Shown: positions 1-12,974 of the stretch, one piece after another
Layout: each line of letters starts with the position of its first letter
Position numbering within the stretch: position 1 is the first letter of the stretch
Assembly: GCA_018105865.1 (NCBI GenBank)
Contig: CM030832.1
Location: 17,416,019 to 17,480,018, forward strand
Direction: 5' to 3'
From: Metaphire vulgaris
Taxonomy: Eukaryota > Annelida > Clitellata > Crassiclitellata > Megascolecidae
DNA length: 64,000 nt
Position numbers and translations under genes: made by a program
Notes under the pieces: generated by a model
Seen by the model: the letters and a program-made list of their open reading frames with translations, nothing else
Told to the model about the DNA's origin: nothing
The model's database searches: none

Positions 1-600
1 TATATGCCCGAAATCCTCCATACGCATCTTACTGTATATTAAAATGTTTTATAAAACTTTTATTCAATTCTAGTCGGCAATAAGTTTGCAGGGTCACGAC
101 ATGTTACAAAGCCGCTGACGTGAGTTGCATAGTTCCAAAGAGTTTAGGAAACCCTGGTCTATAGCACTTTTTAAAATTGGTCTTAATTCGCGATAACGCA
201 AGGAAAGCGCATTCCGAATTTCCGACCATTTTGCTCTGAAACTCCGCTAGCAATAAGGAATCTCTTAGGTCTAGAAAGGCAGAGGAACCCTGGGGTTAAG
301 CGATTTTGCCATATTTATAGGATTTTCAAGACGCGTAACAAAGGTATGTTCCTGGCAAATATTTTAAAGAGATAATTTTAAAAAATTTCAATATCTATTT
401 CTCTCTTTTCGTCTTATTTGGCAAACACATAAATAATTATGCCTAATGTGTTTGTCATATATTCAAAACTCAGAAGATTTCTTTCAACCAACGTTCGCCA
501 GATGGTGCAATGCCTTTTTATATGATATTACATGCTATGATTAGGGTCGCGGTACCTTTTAAACCCGCTTAATTGGGCCGCTTTTCAAAATGTTTGGGAA
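1..600. repeat. Decayed dispersed transposon copy
   Basis: This stretch is an inverted, diverged copy of sequence at about 11050-11450. Positions 185-250 match the reverse complement of 11330-11390 closely (both carry GGAAAGCG-ATTCCG-CATTTTGCTCTGAAACTCC). Fragments ending in GGGAAACCCTG near 150 and 590 resemble the ends of the hAT MITE at 29126-29531. No coding potential is seen. Confidence 0.5.
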
Positions 601-1401
601 ACCCTGCACTAATTGATTCATTCTCTTGTTCTTCAACACATTCATCAAGCCAATTTGCGGTTCACAGTTTGCGCTGAATGTCAGACATGTTCCTCCTCTA
701 TATCCACTCGATTTTCTTGATCTTTAAACTGTTCACAATCAAGGGCAACCATGAACTCTTAAATGAAGCCGCTGTTCGTTTTCATTTCAAACATAGGCGT
801 AAACTTCTATTAGGCCTCTAGGTTCAAGTTCCTCATTTTGAGTGGCTAAATAGTGAATGGGGAAATTATATGGCTCGGCTCTTCCCATTTTTTCTTCCAC
901 GTTTACGTCAGTACTTTCAAATCTCTAATTTAAGACATTTCTATTGCTGGTTTTCTGTTCTTTTAATTTTATCGATATTTGTAGCCGTGTGCTTTGCACA
1001 ATCATTAAATAAAAGACCTTTTGCCTATAGGCTAGTCTAGGCCAGAAGTTAGTAATTGTATGGAGCCGAGCCCGTTACAAGTTCACAACAAAGCATGAAT
1101 CTTTAGCAGTAAGTACGTGGATGTACTCGTATGATATAATAATGAAAACAAAGGAAACAATTTTCAAAAATTTGTGAGCGCCAATTTTTCCTTTGTGCGC
1201 TTGCCTTGCGATCTCTGTGCGTGCGAACACGCGCACAGCTTAGAGGGAACATTGGATGATTGGACTGGTATCCACCTTTCCCTGGGTACTTTCGGCAAAT
1301 GATCATGACTTAGTATAGACCTAATTCCTGTAGTGAAAAGATAGCAAAACATGTCAGAATGTCTGTAAAAGAATCCCCTATCGGTCCTACCTGTCATCTA
1401 G
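601..1401. other. Non-coding stretch upstream of FHL exon
   Basis: No exon, repeat end or RNA gene can be supported. It is probably an intron of the FHL-like gene, because the following exon starts at a splice acceptor in the middle of a LIM domain. Confidence 0.4.
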
Positions 1402-1571
1402 GCATGAAAAAGTATGAATACGAAGGCAAGAAATGGCACGAGGATTGCTTCAAGTGTTGCGAATGTCTCGAGCTCATCACGAACAACAGTTTCGTTCCTC
1501 GCGATGGAAAAATCTACTGCGAACTCTGCTTCTCCAAGAACTTTGGACAGCGGTGCAGAAAGTGCAACGAG
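1402..1571 (+). CDS. FHL-like LIM protein, first exon in window
   Basis: This 170-base exon encodes the second half of one LIM domain and the first zinc-ligand pair of the next. The reading runs MKKYEYEGKKWHEDCFKCCEC and ends RCRKCNE, with the W-H-x2-C-F-x-C-x2-C and Y-C-x2-C spacing of a LIM finger. LIM-only FHL proteins are zinc-binding adaptors at muscle Z-discs, focal adhesions and in the nucleus. The acceptor is ctgtcatctag before GCATG; the donor is GAG/gtagaa. Phase is 2 bases in, 0 out. The first CxxC pair of this LIM must lie in an unseen upstream exon, so the gene is partial here. The product joins in frame to 3777-3963 and 6747-6931. Family assignment is strong; which FHL paralogue is not resolvable. 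Confidence 0.88.
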
Positions 1572-1586
1572 GTAGAAAGACACCGC

Positions 1587-2233
<647 letters not shown>

Positions 2234-2843
2234 ACCGACAACACCTTGTGCACCACATTTCCAAATGTCGGGAGCGTGGGTATATCGCTGCATCCGTCTA
2301 AGTGTCTCTACAGTGTGTCTGCTTAGACAGGTCATCGCTCATCCGACGACGACGACGACTTTCAATCACTCAGCCGATCAATATCATCGATTAAATTGTT
2401 CATTCAAACAGGAAAATATTATTCCCGTCTTCCCATCTGATCGATCTGTCGCTGCTGACTGATTCTATATTCACCTCCTGAACTAGCATTTTTGTAGCGT
2501 TGACGCGAATGTCTGGATATGACCGACTGAGTAATGTGCGGCTATGGAGACGTTTGAGCGCCACATTGTGGAAAGCACACTCATGCATCTCTATAGGCGA
2601 CTGCGTCTAGTGAATGTTGCTGTTCAGTGGATTTTTTACTAGATTAGGCCCCTAATAATGTTATCAGTGTTATCAGTGTTATGCTGAGATGATTGTAGTA
2701 CATGTGTATGGAGGAACAAAATTTGAAAGAAAGTTTTAAATGGCTGCTTTCATAATACTGCAAAAATGCACAGAATTTCGTGCAATTTTTACCCATGGGT
2801 TGCAAAGATATTCACAATGAAACAGAGTGGTTCTGGTTTTTTA
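2234..2843. other. FHL intron, no feature seen
   Basis: Intron sequence with no supported exon, structured repeat or element end. A GTTATCAGT triplet repeat lies near 2658-2685. Confidence 0.4.
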
Positions 2844-3615
2844 CAGGGTTGTTAGTCATTGGCCTTGGTCCTGGCCTTAAGGACTCCTTACGAACAAGTT
2901 TCAAGGTCCTTAGTCCTTGGTCCTGGTCCTGGTCTTGAGGGTTGAGTCCTTGGTCCTGGTCCTGGTCTTGAGGGTTGAGTTCTTGGTCCTGGCCCTGGTC
3001 CTGGCCTTGAAGCTCGAGTCCTTGAATTGTCCTTGAAGTCAGTCATGGCCACATGAAATCTAGGTTAAAGTGTATTTGCAATATTTGTTTAGTGGATGAA
3101 TTATAGAATTTTTTGTCTGACTGACGGAACCCGATAGCCTAATTACGAGTAACACGTGATGCTCTAGGATGTTTGACAAAGATGAAGCGGCTAACAAATG
3201 ATGATTGAAACTGCTGACTGTTCACAACAGTTCGTCCACTTGGAAGTTGCAATCACTCTTTCAAAGAATTCTATGCACACCTGCAACATCTGCTCCAGTG
3301 GAGCATCTATTCTCTCAAAGCGGAATCATAATGCACCCACAAAGGACAAGAATGAAAGAGTCGTTGTTGAAAACATTGGTGTTTTTAAAATGCAACTCTA
3401 AGCTTAATATCTGACTATGCCGAACTGTGCAAAAGAACAATGTTTGGTCTGTTCCATTCCTTAATAAAATAAATAACGGTTTAATTAGTATGACAAGACA
3501 TGTCGTTTCAGGGACTTCCTAATTTTTTTAAGTAAAGTCCTTGGCCCTAGTCATGGCCTTGAGGACTGAGTCCTTGGTCCTGGCCTTGAGGGTTGAGTTC
3601 TTGTTAACATCCCTG
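2844..3615 (+). mobile_element. hAT-type element in FHL intron
   Basis: It starts CAGGGTTGTTAGTC and ends GTTAACATCCCTG, the CAGGG/CCCTG ends usual for hAT elements. Flanks GTTTTTTA and GTTTTTAT agree at 6 of 8 positions, a probable worn 8-bp target duplication. Both ends carry subterminal runs of a CTTGGTCCTGGCC-like motif, direct at the left and right. A transposase remnant lies inside. Confidence 0.75.
3205..3414 (+). pseudogene. hAT transposase C-terminal (dimerisation) fragment
   Basis: The frame contains CTPATSAPVEHLFSQSG followed by LLKTLVFLK, matching the hAT C-terminal dimerisation motif in which a P-A-T-S-A-P/x-E-x-x-F-S-x-x-G segment precedes a leucine-rich helix. Only about 65 residues survive of a protein usually over 500 long, so it cannot be active. 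Confidence 0.75.
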
Positions 3616-3776
3616 GTTTTTATGGGCCACCCTGTGAATATCCTTCCAGCTTTCTTGGTGCTGACAGCTGCAGGACACGCGAGTTTATAGACAATTTTAG
3701 GCTTAACTGGGATGCCACGTACTACAGGCGTGACGAGAGACTTAGCAGATGCCAATATTGTTTTACCTTTTGGTAG

Positions 3777-3963
3777 GTGATAGGCAAAGAAAGAGTGACT
3801 TTTAAGGAGACAGCGTGGCACAAAGAGTGTTTCACGTGCGATCACTGCGCGAAGACGTTGGCCGGAGAGGAGTTCACTTCGCAGGACGAGAAGCCATACT
3901 GCGCCGACTGCTACGGTCAACTGTTCGCCAAGAAATGTCAGCGCTGCTCAGAAGCGATCACAG
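3777..3963 (+). CDS. FHL-like LIM protein, middle exon
   Basis: This 187-base exon completes one LIM domain and opens the next. Following CNE from the previous exon it reads VIGKERVTFKETAWHKECF, then CDHC, then YCADCYGQLFAKKC and QRCSEAIT. All zinc ligands are in LIM spacing, and the order matches the third LIM of FHL proteins, where G-V-T-Y-R-E-x-x-W-H-K-E-C-F is typical. The acceptor is ttttggtag/GTG; the donor is ACAG/gtcggc. Phase 0 in, 1 out, so it joins cleanly to both neighbours. No disruption is present. Confidence 0.9.
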
Positions 3964-4350
3964 GTCGGCGATCGTTCGAAATTTAAAAAAAACAACTCAG
4001 ATTCGCCGTTTAGCAAATCAGATCTCGTGTCTCATGACTTATCTTTGCGAATAAACGTACAAATTATGACCAGTTTCCAGTGTCGCGCCAAGAATGGTGG
4101 ACGCCCAGGGTCAAGTTTAATAATTTGGATGCCCCCCACTCGGTTTTCATGCAAAAAAAGCTCCGATGAGCAAAAGAGGTCGCCGAGACAATTTGGATGC
4201 TCTTATTTGGTGTGGATGTCCGAGACCAAATCGATAATTTGTAAGGGTTTTCATGCAAAAAAGTGTTGACGTGCAAAAAAAGGTCGCCGAGACAATTTGG
4301 ATGCCCCTATCTGGCGGATTCCCTGGCCACCGCTGCACCGCCCGCGGCCC
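3964..4350. repeat. Diverged tandem repeat with CAATTTGGATGC units
   Basis: At least three copies of CAATTTGGATGCCCC/CTC (near 4122, 4188 and 4293) alternate with TTTTCATGCAAAAAA and GCAAAA-GAGGTCGCCGAGAC segments, a unit of roughly 60-110 bp. It belongs to a transposable-element internal region and carries the GAGC-A-run-GGTCG motif seen in many repeats here. Confidence 0.6.
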
Positions 4351-5770
4351 CCTCTGCGCGCCACTGCCAGTTTCTATGCATTTCAGAAGATACGCCTACC
4401 GGTCAGCAATCCAAAATAGATCCTCGGATCGGGATCTACTGTATCCGACATTTTCGGTTCTGACGCTGTCGCTATTTTGTGCACCTGTTGTTGCTTTTGG
4501 TCTAAACGTTACGTTTGAAACCTTTGAAGCGCAGTCATGTAGCGCTGTTGTTACTGCTCCTTTGCACTTATAGGCTAATGACGTCTTTCGCTCGTTGCGT
4601 TGTAAATAAAGTCCTTTCCGAGCTCTCAAGACTCCTATAGGGCGGAGCTGATATCCGTTTCAAGGCCCTCAGCCAGGCGACTGGTGCAGATTACATGATA
4701 CGGAGCCAGTATTCTCATGCAATGCGCCTGTTTACTCCGCGGATTAATCCGCTACTCAGTTGCCACCGCCATCTGGCGAAAGAAGGCTGAGTCGACCTTA
4801 GGGCTCCTGCGGTTCTCAAACCCGCGACTTTCTGCTCTATCGTCCAACGTTGTAACCACTTTGCTAACGTCCCGCCCCGTTGTAAATAAATGCACGCAAG
4901 CCCAGACAATGGAATTGGCAACAGATCCTACTGGACTGGGTCGTCTTCGACCTTAAAACATTGCTATCTACTATTTTTGGTATCTATGCGGACCACGACG
5001 TTATAAAATCATCGCCGGACCATTCATCGCTTGGTTCTTCTCTTGCGGAAATTACATTATATAAGCAGGGCATGACACGAAGCTGTCAAGAGGGACGCAT
5101 TGTGTGACTACCGTTCATTGGCAAGAGAACACGACACTCTTAGTGAGCGCCATGACTTTAGCCTGTTGCAGGCAATCAGGCATAGGGCCTACATGACGGA
5201 CCGTTAAAATCACTGAATGCCTGACGCTTCCAAGTTCCAATACATGCCATCTTAGGAGATAATAATTATGCGTAAGTATGAAAGTTTGCTCTTCGTGAGC
5301 AATGGTTGGAAATAGCGATCGATTGCCTAATCCGCTTTTATTATTAATTTTTGAAGATGCTTTAAAGGAGAACGTAACTCATCTAGGCCCATTCTAGGGT
5401 CTTCTAGGCAGGGGCGTAGCAACGCAACGGAGCGGGGTGGCCAAACTGCGGCTTGCGAGCCGCATGCGGCCCTTATTGCAGAATATGCGACTCGCAAAAG
5501 TTTTTAATTTTTAAAAATCAGATTAACAGATCAACAGAAGTATACAACTACCACGTGACAGTAATAACTTTGCCTGTTTGCCAATTTTATCAAAGTCCCC
5601 ATAAAATAGCAGCAGAGATTTAGTGAAATTCTGCAAGGAATTGGGTCACACCACCTCGTTTTCGTGTCTAATTGTGGCAATGTGGCTCCCAAGCGTTTGA
5701 AAATTGTAATTTGTGGCTCGCACCTTCTATATATGGATTTGACCATCTCTGGCCTAGAGTAATAACTATA
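4351..5770. other. FHL intron, no feature seen
   Basis: Intron sequence. Short open frames here have no family resemblance and no plausible splice context. Confidence 0.4.
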
Positions 5771-5890
5771 GCGTGATTTAAAGTGGCTTAATTAAGAGTG
5801 GAAGCCACTAGGGGGCGCTAACGGGGCTTGAACCTCGCTCCGTCGGCCTACCGCTCCAGCGCGTAGCCCGTTCAACCATCTTCCGTCCAG
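5771..5890 (-). repeat. tRNA-derived SINE
   Basis: On the minus strand an A-box-like TGGTTGAACGGG is followed about 40 bases later by a good B box GGTTCAAGCCC, then a tail rich in GGCTT/AAATCA. The sequence aligns with the copy at 25684-25808, so it is a dispersed family and not a working tRNA gene; no cloverleaf with CCA-ready acceptor stem could be built. Confidence 0.65.
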
Positions 5891-6746
5891 TGGCGGCTCC
5901 ATAGGGGAACCCGAGGAGGCCTGTGCCTTATTTCAATGTCTTCTCCATTGGCCACACACTTTTTTTAGACATATTCTGTAGACATCTCTACAATGGTTAC
6001 CATAATGACACTAGGCATAAGTGGAAAATTGTGAAAAACTTGCTTCAACCTTCGGCTGTCTTTACCATAGACATTTATAGAATATGGATCACCGACATTT
6101 TCAGAGGATTTATGACTGAACTAGGTGTGAATTAACCAAGGGCGTAGCGACGGGGGTATATATACAGACCTAAAATCAGTCTACTTTAAAGCTTTTAATG
6201 TGTTTTTAAGATTTTAAAGTTTTTAAAGATTTATACACCCAAACACATTATACCCCCCCCCAAATCAAATCTCTGGCTACACCCCTGGAATTAGCCCTCC
6301 CTTAGCATCCACCCGCACGAGAGGTTGTAGCCGCCATTAGCGCAGCCACGAGGGGTGCCCGGGGCCTGGCCCCCTATTCGGATCGGGACCGGTCGTTAGA
6401 TTCGTCCAAACCCGGTGAGTAGTGGGGAGGGGTAGTAGGGGTAGTATAAAATCGAGAAAAACGCACTAGGTGGCACTAGATAGTAGAGTTTAAGGCACTT
6501 GAGACGATTACCTTTTGTATACTCGTCAAGCCTTTTTGGCCGACAAATGTCGAAGTGTCCCGTCTATTCCGGAATCCTGGCTACACCCCTGGCAGCTGCC
6601 ACTGTTGGACTTTAACCCCCACCGTTTCAAAATCTCTGGCTTCGGCGCTCGGGTGCAGCGGTGCAGCCTAATCCAATGCAGGCAATAACTGCGTCTCGCG
6701 TTGTTGGATCAAATAGTATAACACGATTGGAATAAATTTCTGTCAG
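5891..6746. other. FHL intron with repeat scraps
   Basis: A CAGTGGCGGCTCCATA stretch at 5890-5905 resembles the end of the hAT MITE family at 60368-60542, but no partner end was found. The rest shows decayed repeat-like text (for example GGCTACACCCCTGG twice) and no gene. Confidence 0.4.
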
Positions 6747-6931
6747 GTGTTGGTCTTGGCAAGACAAAATTCGTGAGTGTCGACGACCGTCACTGGCACA
6801 GCGATTGCTTCAAATGCCATCGTTGTCAGAAGTCGCTTGTCGGTCAGGGATTTCTGATGGAGAAGGACGCAACGGTCTGCACCGGTTGCTATATAGAGAT
6901 TCACGCGAACGACGACGACGACGACGCCTGA
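6747..6931 (+). CDS. FHL-like LIM protein, terminal exon
   Basis: The last exon finishes the final LIM domain: after ITG it reads VGLGKTKFVSVDDRHWHSDC, FKCHRCQKSLVGQGFL and VCTGCYIEIHAN, then five aspartates, alanine and TGA. W-H-x2-C-F-x-C-x2-C and C-x2-C are present and the segment matches FHL LIM4 (K-Y-I-S-F-E-x-R-x-W-H-x-D-C-F). The acceptor is tttctgtcag/GTG, phase 2 bases, matching the previous donor. The Asp5 tail is encoded by a GAC microsatellite and replaces the usual short FHL C-terminus. A possible poly(A) signal AATAAA is at 7450. Confidence 0.9.
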
Positions 6932-7036
6932 ACACGGGAATCCACTGGAGGAACACGATCCCGTCGCTTTCTTTAAATATAGGAATCCAAAGCAGAAGAC
7001 GAACTCTGCTGCTAATCGTTTATACGACTTCAGTAT

Positions 7037-7251
7037 ATGGGCGTCGGCAGAAATTTTTCTAGGAGGGTGCACAATTTTTTACCTGGAAGTAAGGCACTGA
7101 CAAAATGTCCGACAACCAGGAAACGTCCTCGTGCATGAAACTGTAATACAGTGTACATATCGTCATGTGTTGGCCTGTTTTAGAATTATTAACTACCCAT
7201 ATTTATTATAGGTCTGTAATTTTCAGGGGGTACAATTGAACCGACGCCCAT
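7037..7251. mobile_element. MITE-like inverted-terminal element
   Basis: The ends are ATGGGCGTCGG at left and CCGACGCCCAT at right, a perfect 11-bp inverted repeat, with related subterminal GGGTGCACAATTT and GGGTACAATT. A TTCAGTATA direct duplication flanks it but is offset by a few bases on the right, so superfamily is unclear. Confidence 0.5.
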
Positions 7252-8484
7252 GTTTCAGTATATGTAGTATCTGATGTTGTCTGTTGTGACTTGTGACAAT
7301 TTTGCATTGGTCGACGTTTCATTGCATCATGACAAAATCATTGCTTAGTCCAGTCCCGTGGCGTAGCTATGCTTCGACAATTAATGTCCAGGTTACTGTG
7401 CTTACTGCCAATTTTAATTTGTTGCGTTGTATCAGATTATTGTAGATGCAATAAATCTCACAGCGACGTCCAATCATCGGTTATTTGACATTCGCATTGA
7501 TAAACAGGACGCAAATACTGTACTGACATTTACTATTTTTACTTCAATAACGGTTGTTGTTGAGTTGGTCAGCTGTCGGGTTCCATGTCGAATCTAGTGA
7601 CGCCAGTTTAGACGCTTAATCTTCAGTTGAGGAGCTAACTCGGTGACAAGCTACTCGAAATGTATCTTCCATAAATTCATGTTTTGCAATTTGCTACTTT
7701 TTACGAGCAAAGCTGGTAAAAAGCTCCAACTAACGCTAACTGGCTTTTGTATCTAGAGCCAAAACTAACCTACTTGACAGTTCCAGTATAGCACCCTAAA
7801 ATATTTGCCACAGGCCTAGTTGCTAGTAACCCTTGCTGACATAATAAGAAACCTTAAATAACTCGTTTTTTCAAGAAAGATAAGCAACCTTAAATACCTT
7901 TGGAAACCTTAAAGATCCTACGAAAACCAGGATTAAAAGGTTCATTCAACTGTTTGAATACGAATTGAAATATATGAATTGATTTCCCTTCATAAACCAC
8001 AAAAGTTTATCAGCACTAACAATAATTAACACATTAACTGCAAAACATCGTAGGCCTACAGTCGTATACAGTGTAGTAGTTATTCATAAGTACGTAGCTT
8101 CTCACGTTTTTTTTAGCAAGTTGAGACCCTATACTTACTATATATAAATAACAAATATATATATATATATATATATGCCAAATATATATATATAGGTCCT
8201 TTGTCAGTCTTTCGCTACACCATCCTCATAATAGGAATCTGTTTCCTCCATTGCCGTATCGGTATCGGTACTCCCGAGTTATTTAGCTGTTTACTTCAGC
8301 AGAAATATGTCGTCATAATCATCACAGAACATCAAAATCACTGTAGTAAATAAGTAACAAAAACGGGCCAGTTATTGTTGAAAAGTAAAAGTAATTTAGA
8401 AATTCAATTTACGTTTGAAAAAATAGCCTTCACAAAAATAACCTTAGATAATCCTGTTTTTATTCAAAATTGTACATAACCTTA
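7252..8484. other. Intergenic, no gene seen
   Basis: AT-rich spacer between the FHL and PLPP-like genes. It holds AATAAA at 7450 (candidate FHL poly(A) signal) and a (TA)n tract at 8154-8194. No exon is supported. Confidence 0.5.
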
Positions 8485-8889
8485 GGGGCTGTCCATTAAT
8501 TACGTCAACAATTTAGGGGGGAGGGGGTTTGAAAAGTTTGACAGTTGTTGACAGGGGAGGGGGCTCAAGAGAAGTTGACGTAAACAATTTCACTTTTACA
8601 AATAATCAAAAACTAGGAAATTTCATGGAATACTTATTACAATGGAAAAAAGCATGGCAAAAAGTCATAAACATCAAATTTTGACAATCGACGAACAAAA
8701 AAGGGAAAAATGGTCATCACCGAAAAAATAATAACCTTGTTATTGGGACCTGTTATTGATCTTGAGGGGGTAAAAATTGTTTGACGTAATTATGGGAGGT
8801 TAAGTTTAACTGAAAGTTGACAGTTGTTGACAAGAGGGGAGGGGTCAAAAATTGCCCAAAAATTGTTGACGTAATTAATGGACAGCCCC
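8485..8889. mobile_element. PIF/Harbinger-like MITE, copy 1
   Basis: A 405-bp element with near-perfect inverted ends beginning GGGGCTGTCCATTAATTACG and a 3-bp TTA duplication on both sides. Copy 2 is at 14995-15399 with a TTT duplication. The 3-bp site and GGGGCTGTCC ends fit non-autonomous PIF/Harbinger-type elements; the superfamily call is inferred since no transposase is present. Confidence 0.8.
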
Positions 8890-9693
8890 TTAGACAACGT
8901 CGTTTACGAACAACGTAGGCTACTATGATATTTGCCAAAGGACACAACGAGAGTAGTTTAGACATTTTTGTTCACAATACCGGACTTAGTTTGTCGCCTT
9001 CGATTGGCCATTTCTCTCCCTATTCTTGAGTCGAAGGAAGATGTCGGATAGTGACTATGGTCGCGATGACAGTCGAACTGACTGATTGGGTCAGAACCAA
9101 AGGAATTGCGATCTCACTTCGACTGTCACATGCTAATTGCATTAGGCCTATAGAGGACTACTAAAATGACAAAATAGAAGTCTCATAGCTGGATGCAACG
9201 CTAGTGACGACAACGATAATATTATACTCTAGGGCTAGGCCTATATGCCTAACGATGCCGCCTATTATAATCAGAATCAACGCGTTTCAATTACTATACA
9301 AGTTGATTTTAAAACGACGAAAAATCTGAAATAGCGCACAAAAAATGCCGACGACGAAGTACATCGTCTGTGACGTCGTTGTTGGCTGTTTGGGCTTCGC
9401 AGACAAATAAGACAAGAAATTAAACTAAACAGCGCAACAGTATTTCTACAACGCTTCTAATAATAATAATAATAATAATTAATAATAATAATAATAATTA
9501 ACATCAATCCGTAGTTTTAAAAGACTCAACAGTCGCCGATCCTATATGTGCTTTGCACGTCTCTATATTATGTAGGAGACTAAGAGATTGAAGGCAACAA
9601 TGGAGCGAAGAAGCGAGGCCTAACAGCGTTATAGAAAAACATTTAGACAAATCTACTAAGCGCATCGATAATCGAAAGAGAAAAAAAGCGAAA
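8890..9693. other. Upstream region of the PLPP-like gene
   Basis: Spacer leading to the PLPP-like start codon. (AAT)n tracts lie at 9459-9500. No clear TATA box or other promoter element can be assigned. Confidence 0.35.
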
Positions 9694-9958
9694 ATGTCGA
9701 ATAATCCGGACGCTGACCAACAGTTCCAAGACACTCAAGAATCGGATCCGAACCGTAACGCCCTGGTTGCGTTGGATTTCAAGCTGACTCACGCGGCGGC
9801 TGTCTGCGATGACCGATACCTTCCGTGTCCAGGACGCCAGCTGATCCGGAGCGTGGCACGATCAGGGCACCCGGGCACGTTCATGTTCTGGCTTTCCGTC
9901 TTCACCTTGATCACTCGCGATGCCGCACTTCAAGAACGACTCTTCAATCTGCTCATCG
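9694..9958 (+). CDS. PLPP6/7-like PAP2 protein, exon 1
   Basis: Exon 1 carries the start (context gcgaaaATG) and residues 1-88. A polar N-terminus of about 25 residues precedes ALDFKLTHAAAVCDDRYLPC, then a hydrophobic GTFMFWLSVFTLITR segment and ERLFNLLI. The layout (a short D-x-x-L-T amphipathic start, SGHPG, then membrane helices) matches the N-terminal half of PLPP6-type polyisoprenoid/presqualene diphosphate phosphatases of the ER and nuclear envelope. The donor ATCG/gttaat is phase 1 and joins exactly to 14219. The predicted protein is 214 residues, shorter than the roughly 295 of vertebrate PLPP6, mostly by a shorter N-terminus. Confidence 0.85.
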
Positions 9959-10203
9959 GTTAATACAATTATACTGTACATGTACAGTACATGCACATGC
10001 ACACACAACTCGTGGGCAATCATTCCACCCCTCCCTATAACATTTCTCATCAATTTTGAACAAATCCCACGCCTGGTTCTAACTCGAATTGGGGTCTGGC
10101 ATCCCCTGCCCCTTCGTGCAATACGCTAATGCAGGGTTTCACAAACATTTTGGAACAGCGGCCAACTTCAGCGGTTTTGTAACGTGATACCGACCCTAAT
10201 CAT

Positions 10204-10470
10204 CAGAGGCGGATCTAGGGGAGGGCAGGGGATACACATGTCCCCGGGCGTCGAGGTGAGGGGGCGCCAAAATTGGATATCTGGGTAAGTGAAATGCACA
10301 ATAAAGTAGAAGAAATACTCGCGAGGACCTTTTCTGCTCGTCAGCACTATATATGAAGAGAGATTTGAGGGGCGCCGAAAACGATGTGAGGACCTTTTTT
10401 GCTTGTCAGTTGTTAGGGGCGCCAACGTACACTTTGTCCCCGGGCGCCGAATACCCTAGATCCGCCTCTG
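10204..10470. mobile_element. hAT MITE
   Basis: Inverted ends CAGAGGCGGATCTAGGG and CCCTAGATCCGCCTCTG are perfect over 17 bp and flanked by an exact 8-bp duplication CTAATCAT (10196-10203 and 10471-10478). Two internal GACC-T-run-GCTYGTCAG motifs lie at 10325 and 10390. The ends match the larger hAT element at 32882-34279. Confidence 0.95.
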
Positions 10471-10510
10471 CTAATCATAGCATGTAATATTTTTTAAAAA
10501 TGCATTAGGC

Positions 10511-11031
10511 CAGGGGTGCGCAACTGCGGCCGTACGGCCGCATGCGGCCGTGGGCAACAATTTGTGCGGCCGTGCACGTGTATTTTAAAATGTATGTGAC
10601 GGTGGCCGTAAGCAGCAACCGTAATCACTAAGACTAAGCGATGCGGGAGGTTCACTAACTAGCTAAGGCAGCAGAGGCTCTTGGCAGCAGTAATGATGTC
10701 AGCAGTGCGTCAGTATAACTAAGTGTGGCAAATTTTTGCAAATCTTAGGCATTTTTGCAAAGTTGTTGCAAAATTTTGTCAAATTTTGGGCAATTTTGTC
10801 AAATTTTTGGCAATTTTAGGTACAATGTTGGCAAATTTGCAATTTTTTATATTTTTGGCAAATTGTTTGCAATTTTTGCGCATTAATACATTATAAATTA
10901 ATTTTTTCATTTCCTTGGGGGCCCACGACTCCCCTGCCCCCTCAATGACGCCACTGCGACTCGCTGGTGGCCGTTATGAAGTAAAAAATCTCTAATGCGG
11001 CCGGCAGCACCGTAAAGGTTGCGCATCCCTG
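10511..11031. mobile_element. hAT MITE, second family
   Basis: It begins CAGGGGTGCGCAACTGCGG and ends GGTTGCGCATCCCTG, with an exact 8-bp duplication CATTAGGC on both sides. The middle is a run of diverged GGCAAATTTTTG-type units (about 10720-10880), a degenerate tandem repeat. Confidence 0.93.
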
Positions 11032-11410
11032 CATTAGGCCATCTGGCAACCGTTAGTTGAAACGAATATTCTGAGTTTTGAATAAATGACAAAATAAAAG
11101 CTCTTATTCAATTTGAATGAAAATATGGCAAAAGTAATAGGCATAATTATTCATATTTTTCCAAATAAGACAAAATGAGAAAAATATATATCGAAATTTC
11201 TTGAAAATTATATTTTCTAAAACTTTTCTAGGAACACATTTCTTACGCGTCTTAAAAATCCTGAGTATGGCAAAATCGCTTACCCGCTAGATCGTTAGAA
11301 TATCTGAACAGAGATTCCTTTCTTATTGGAGTTTCAGAGCAAAATGATCGGAATACGCTTTCCCTGCGTTGTTGCGAAATAAAATTAATTTTTACAAGTA
11401 CTATAAGACA

Positions 11411-11721
11411 GGTTTCTAAACTTTTTGGAACTTCTACCATTTCAGCAGCTTTGCAATATGCCGCGACCCTGCAAAGTCATTGCTAACTAAAATTGGATAA
11501 TACACTAATCATTTTAATATAAGCTGTGTATGGAGGATTGCAGGCATATAAATATCTTAAAACCTAAGCCTACTCGCAACATTCAAGGCTCGTGACATTG
11601 CGGTATTGGTTAGAATTAGACAATGGGACTTTTGAATCTAAGTTCGCGCTACCTCGCGACCCATTAGACTGATCCCTGTCATCCACTTTGGGGTCGCGAC
11701 CCACAGTTTGGGAAACACTGG
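11411..11721. mobile_element. Worn hAT MITE related to 29126-29531
   Basis: It starts CAGGTTTCTAAACTTTTTGG and ends CAGTTTGGGAAACACTG, with the internal GGGTCGCGACCCA shared with 29126-29531. No target duplication is recognisable, consistent with an old copy. Confidence 0.6.
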
Positions 11722-12604
<883 letters not shown>

Positions 12605-12871
12605 TGAGTCAGCTCCAACTGAACGTGCCTTATCGACCGCTTGCATTTATTGTAACAGAGTTTCAGAGAACGTTTCATCTCACATGGCAGTACAGTTCGA
12701 TATCTAGTTCTCTTATATAAGCTTACATTTGCAAAAGACAATCTTAAAGTCCAATCTTCGATGTTCGATTCTAGAAAGTCACATGCTGTTTTACTACAAC
12801 TATTGCTTACTATAATCAAATATTTCATTCAATTTCATCGTCACCTTGCTAAGTATTAAATTTCCTTGATG

Positions 12872-12913
<42 letters not shown>

Positions 12914-12930
12914 TAATAATAATAATAATA

Positions 12931-12972
<42 letters not shown>
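12872..12972. repeat. AAT microsatellite
   Basis: Interrupted (AAT)n run with two AAATAAT breaks; a (GAT)n tract follows at 13035-13063. Confidence 0.97.

Positions 12973-12974
<2 letters not shown>

Noticed and set aside
2844..3615. CTTGGTCCTGG repeats as a zinc-finger or recombination array
   Set aside because: They are the subterminal repeats of a hAT element, present at both ends.
5771..5890. A tRNA gene
   Set aside because: A and B boxes are present but no full cloverleaf; a second diverged copy at 25684 shows a SINE family.
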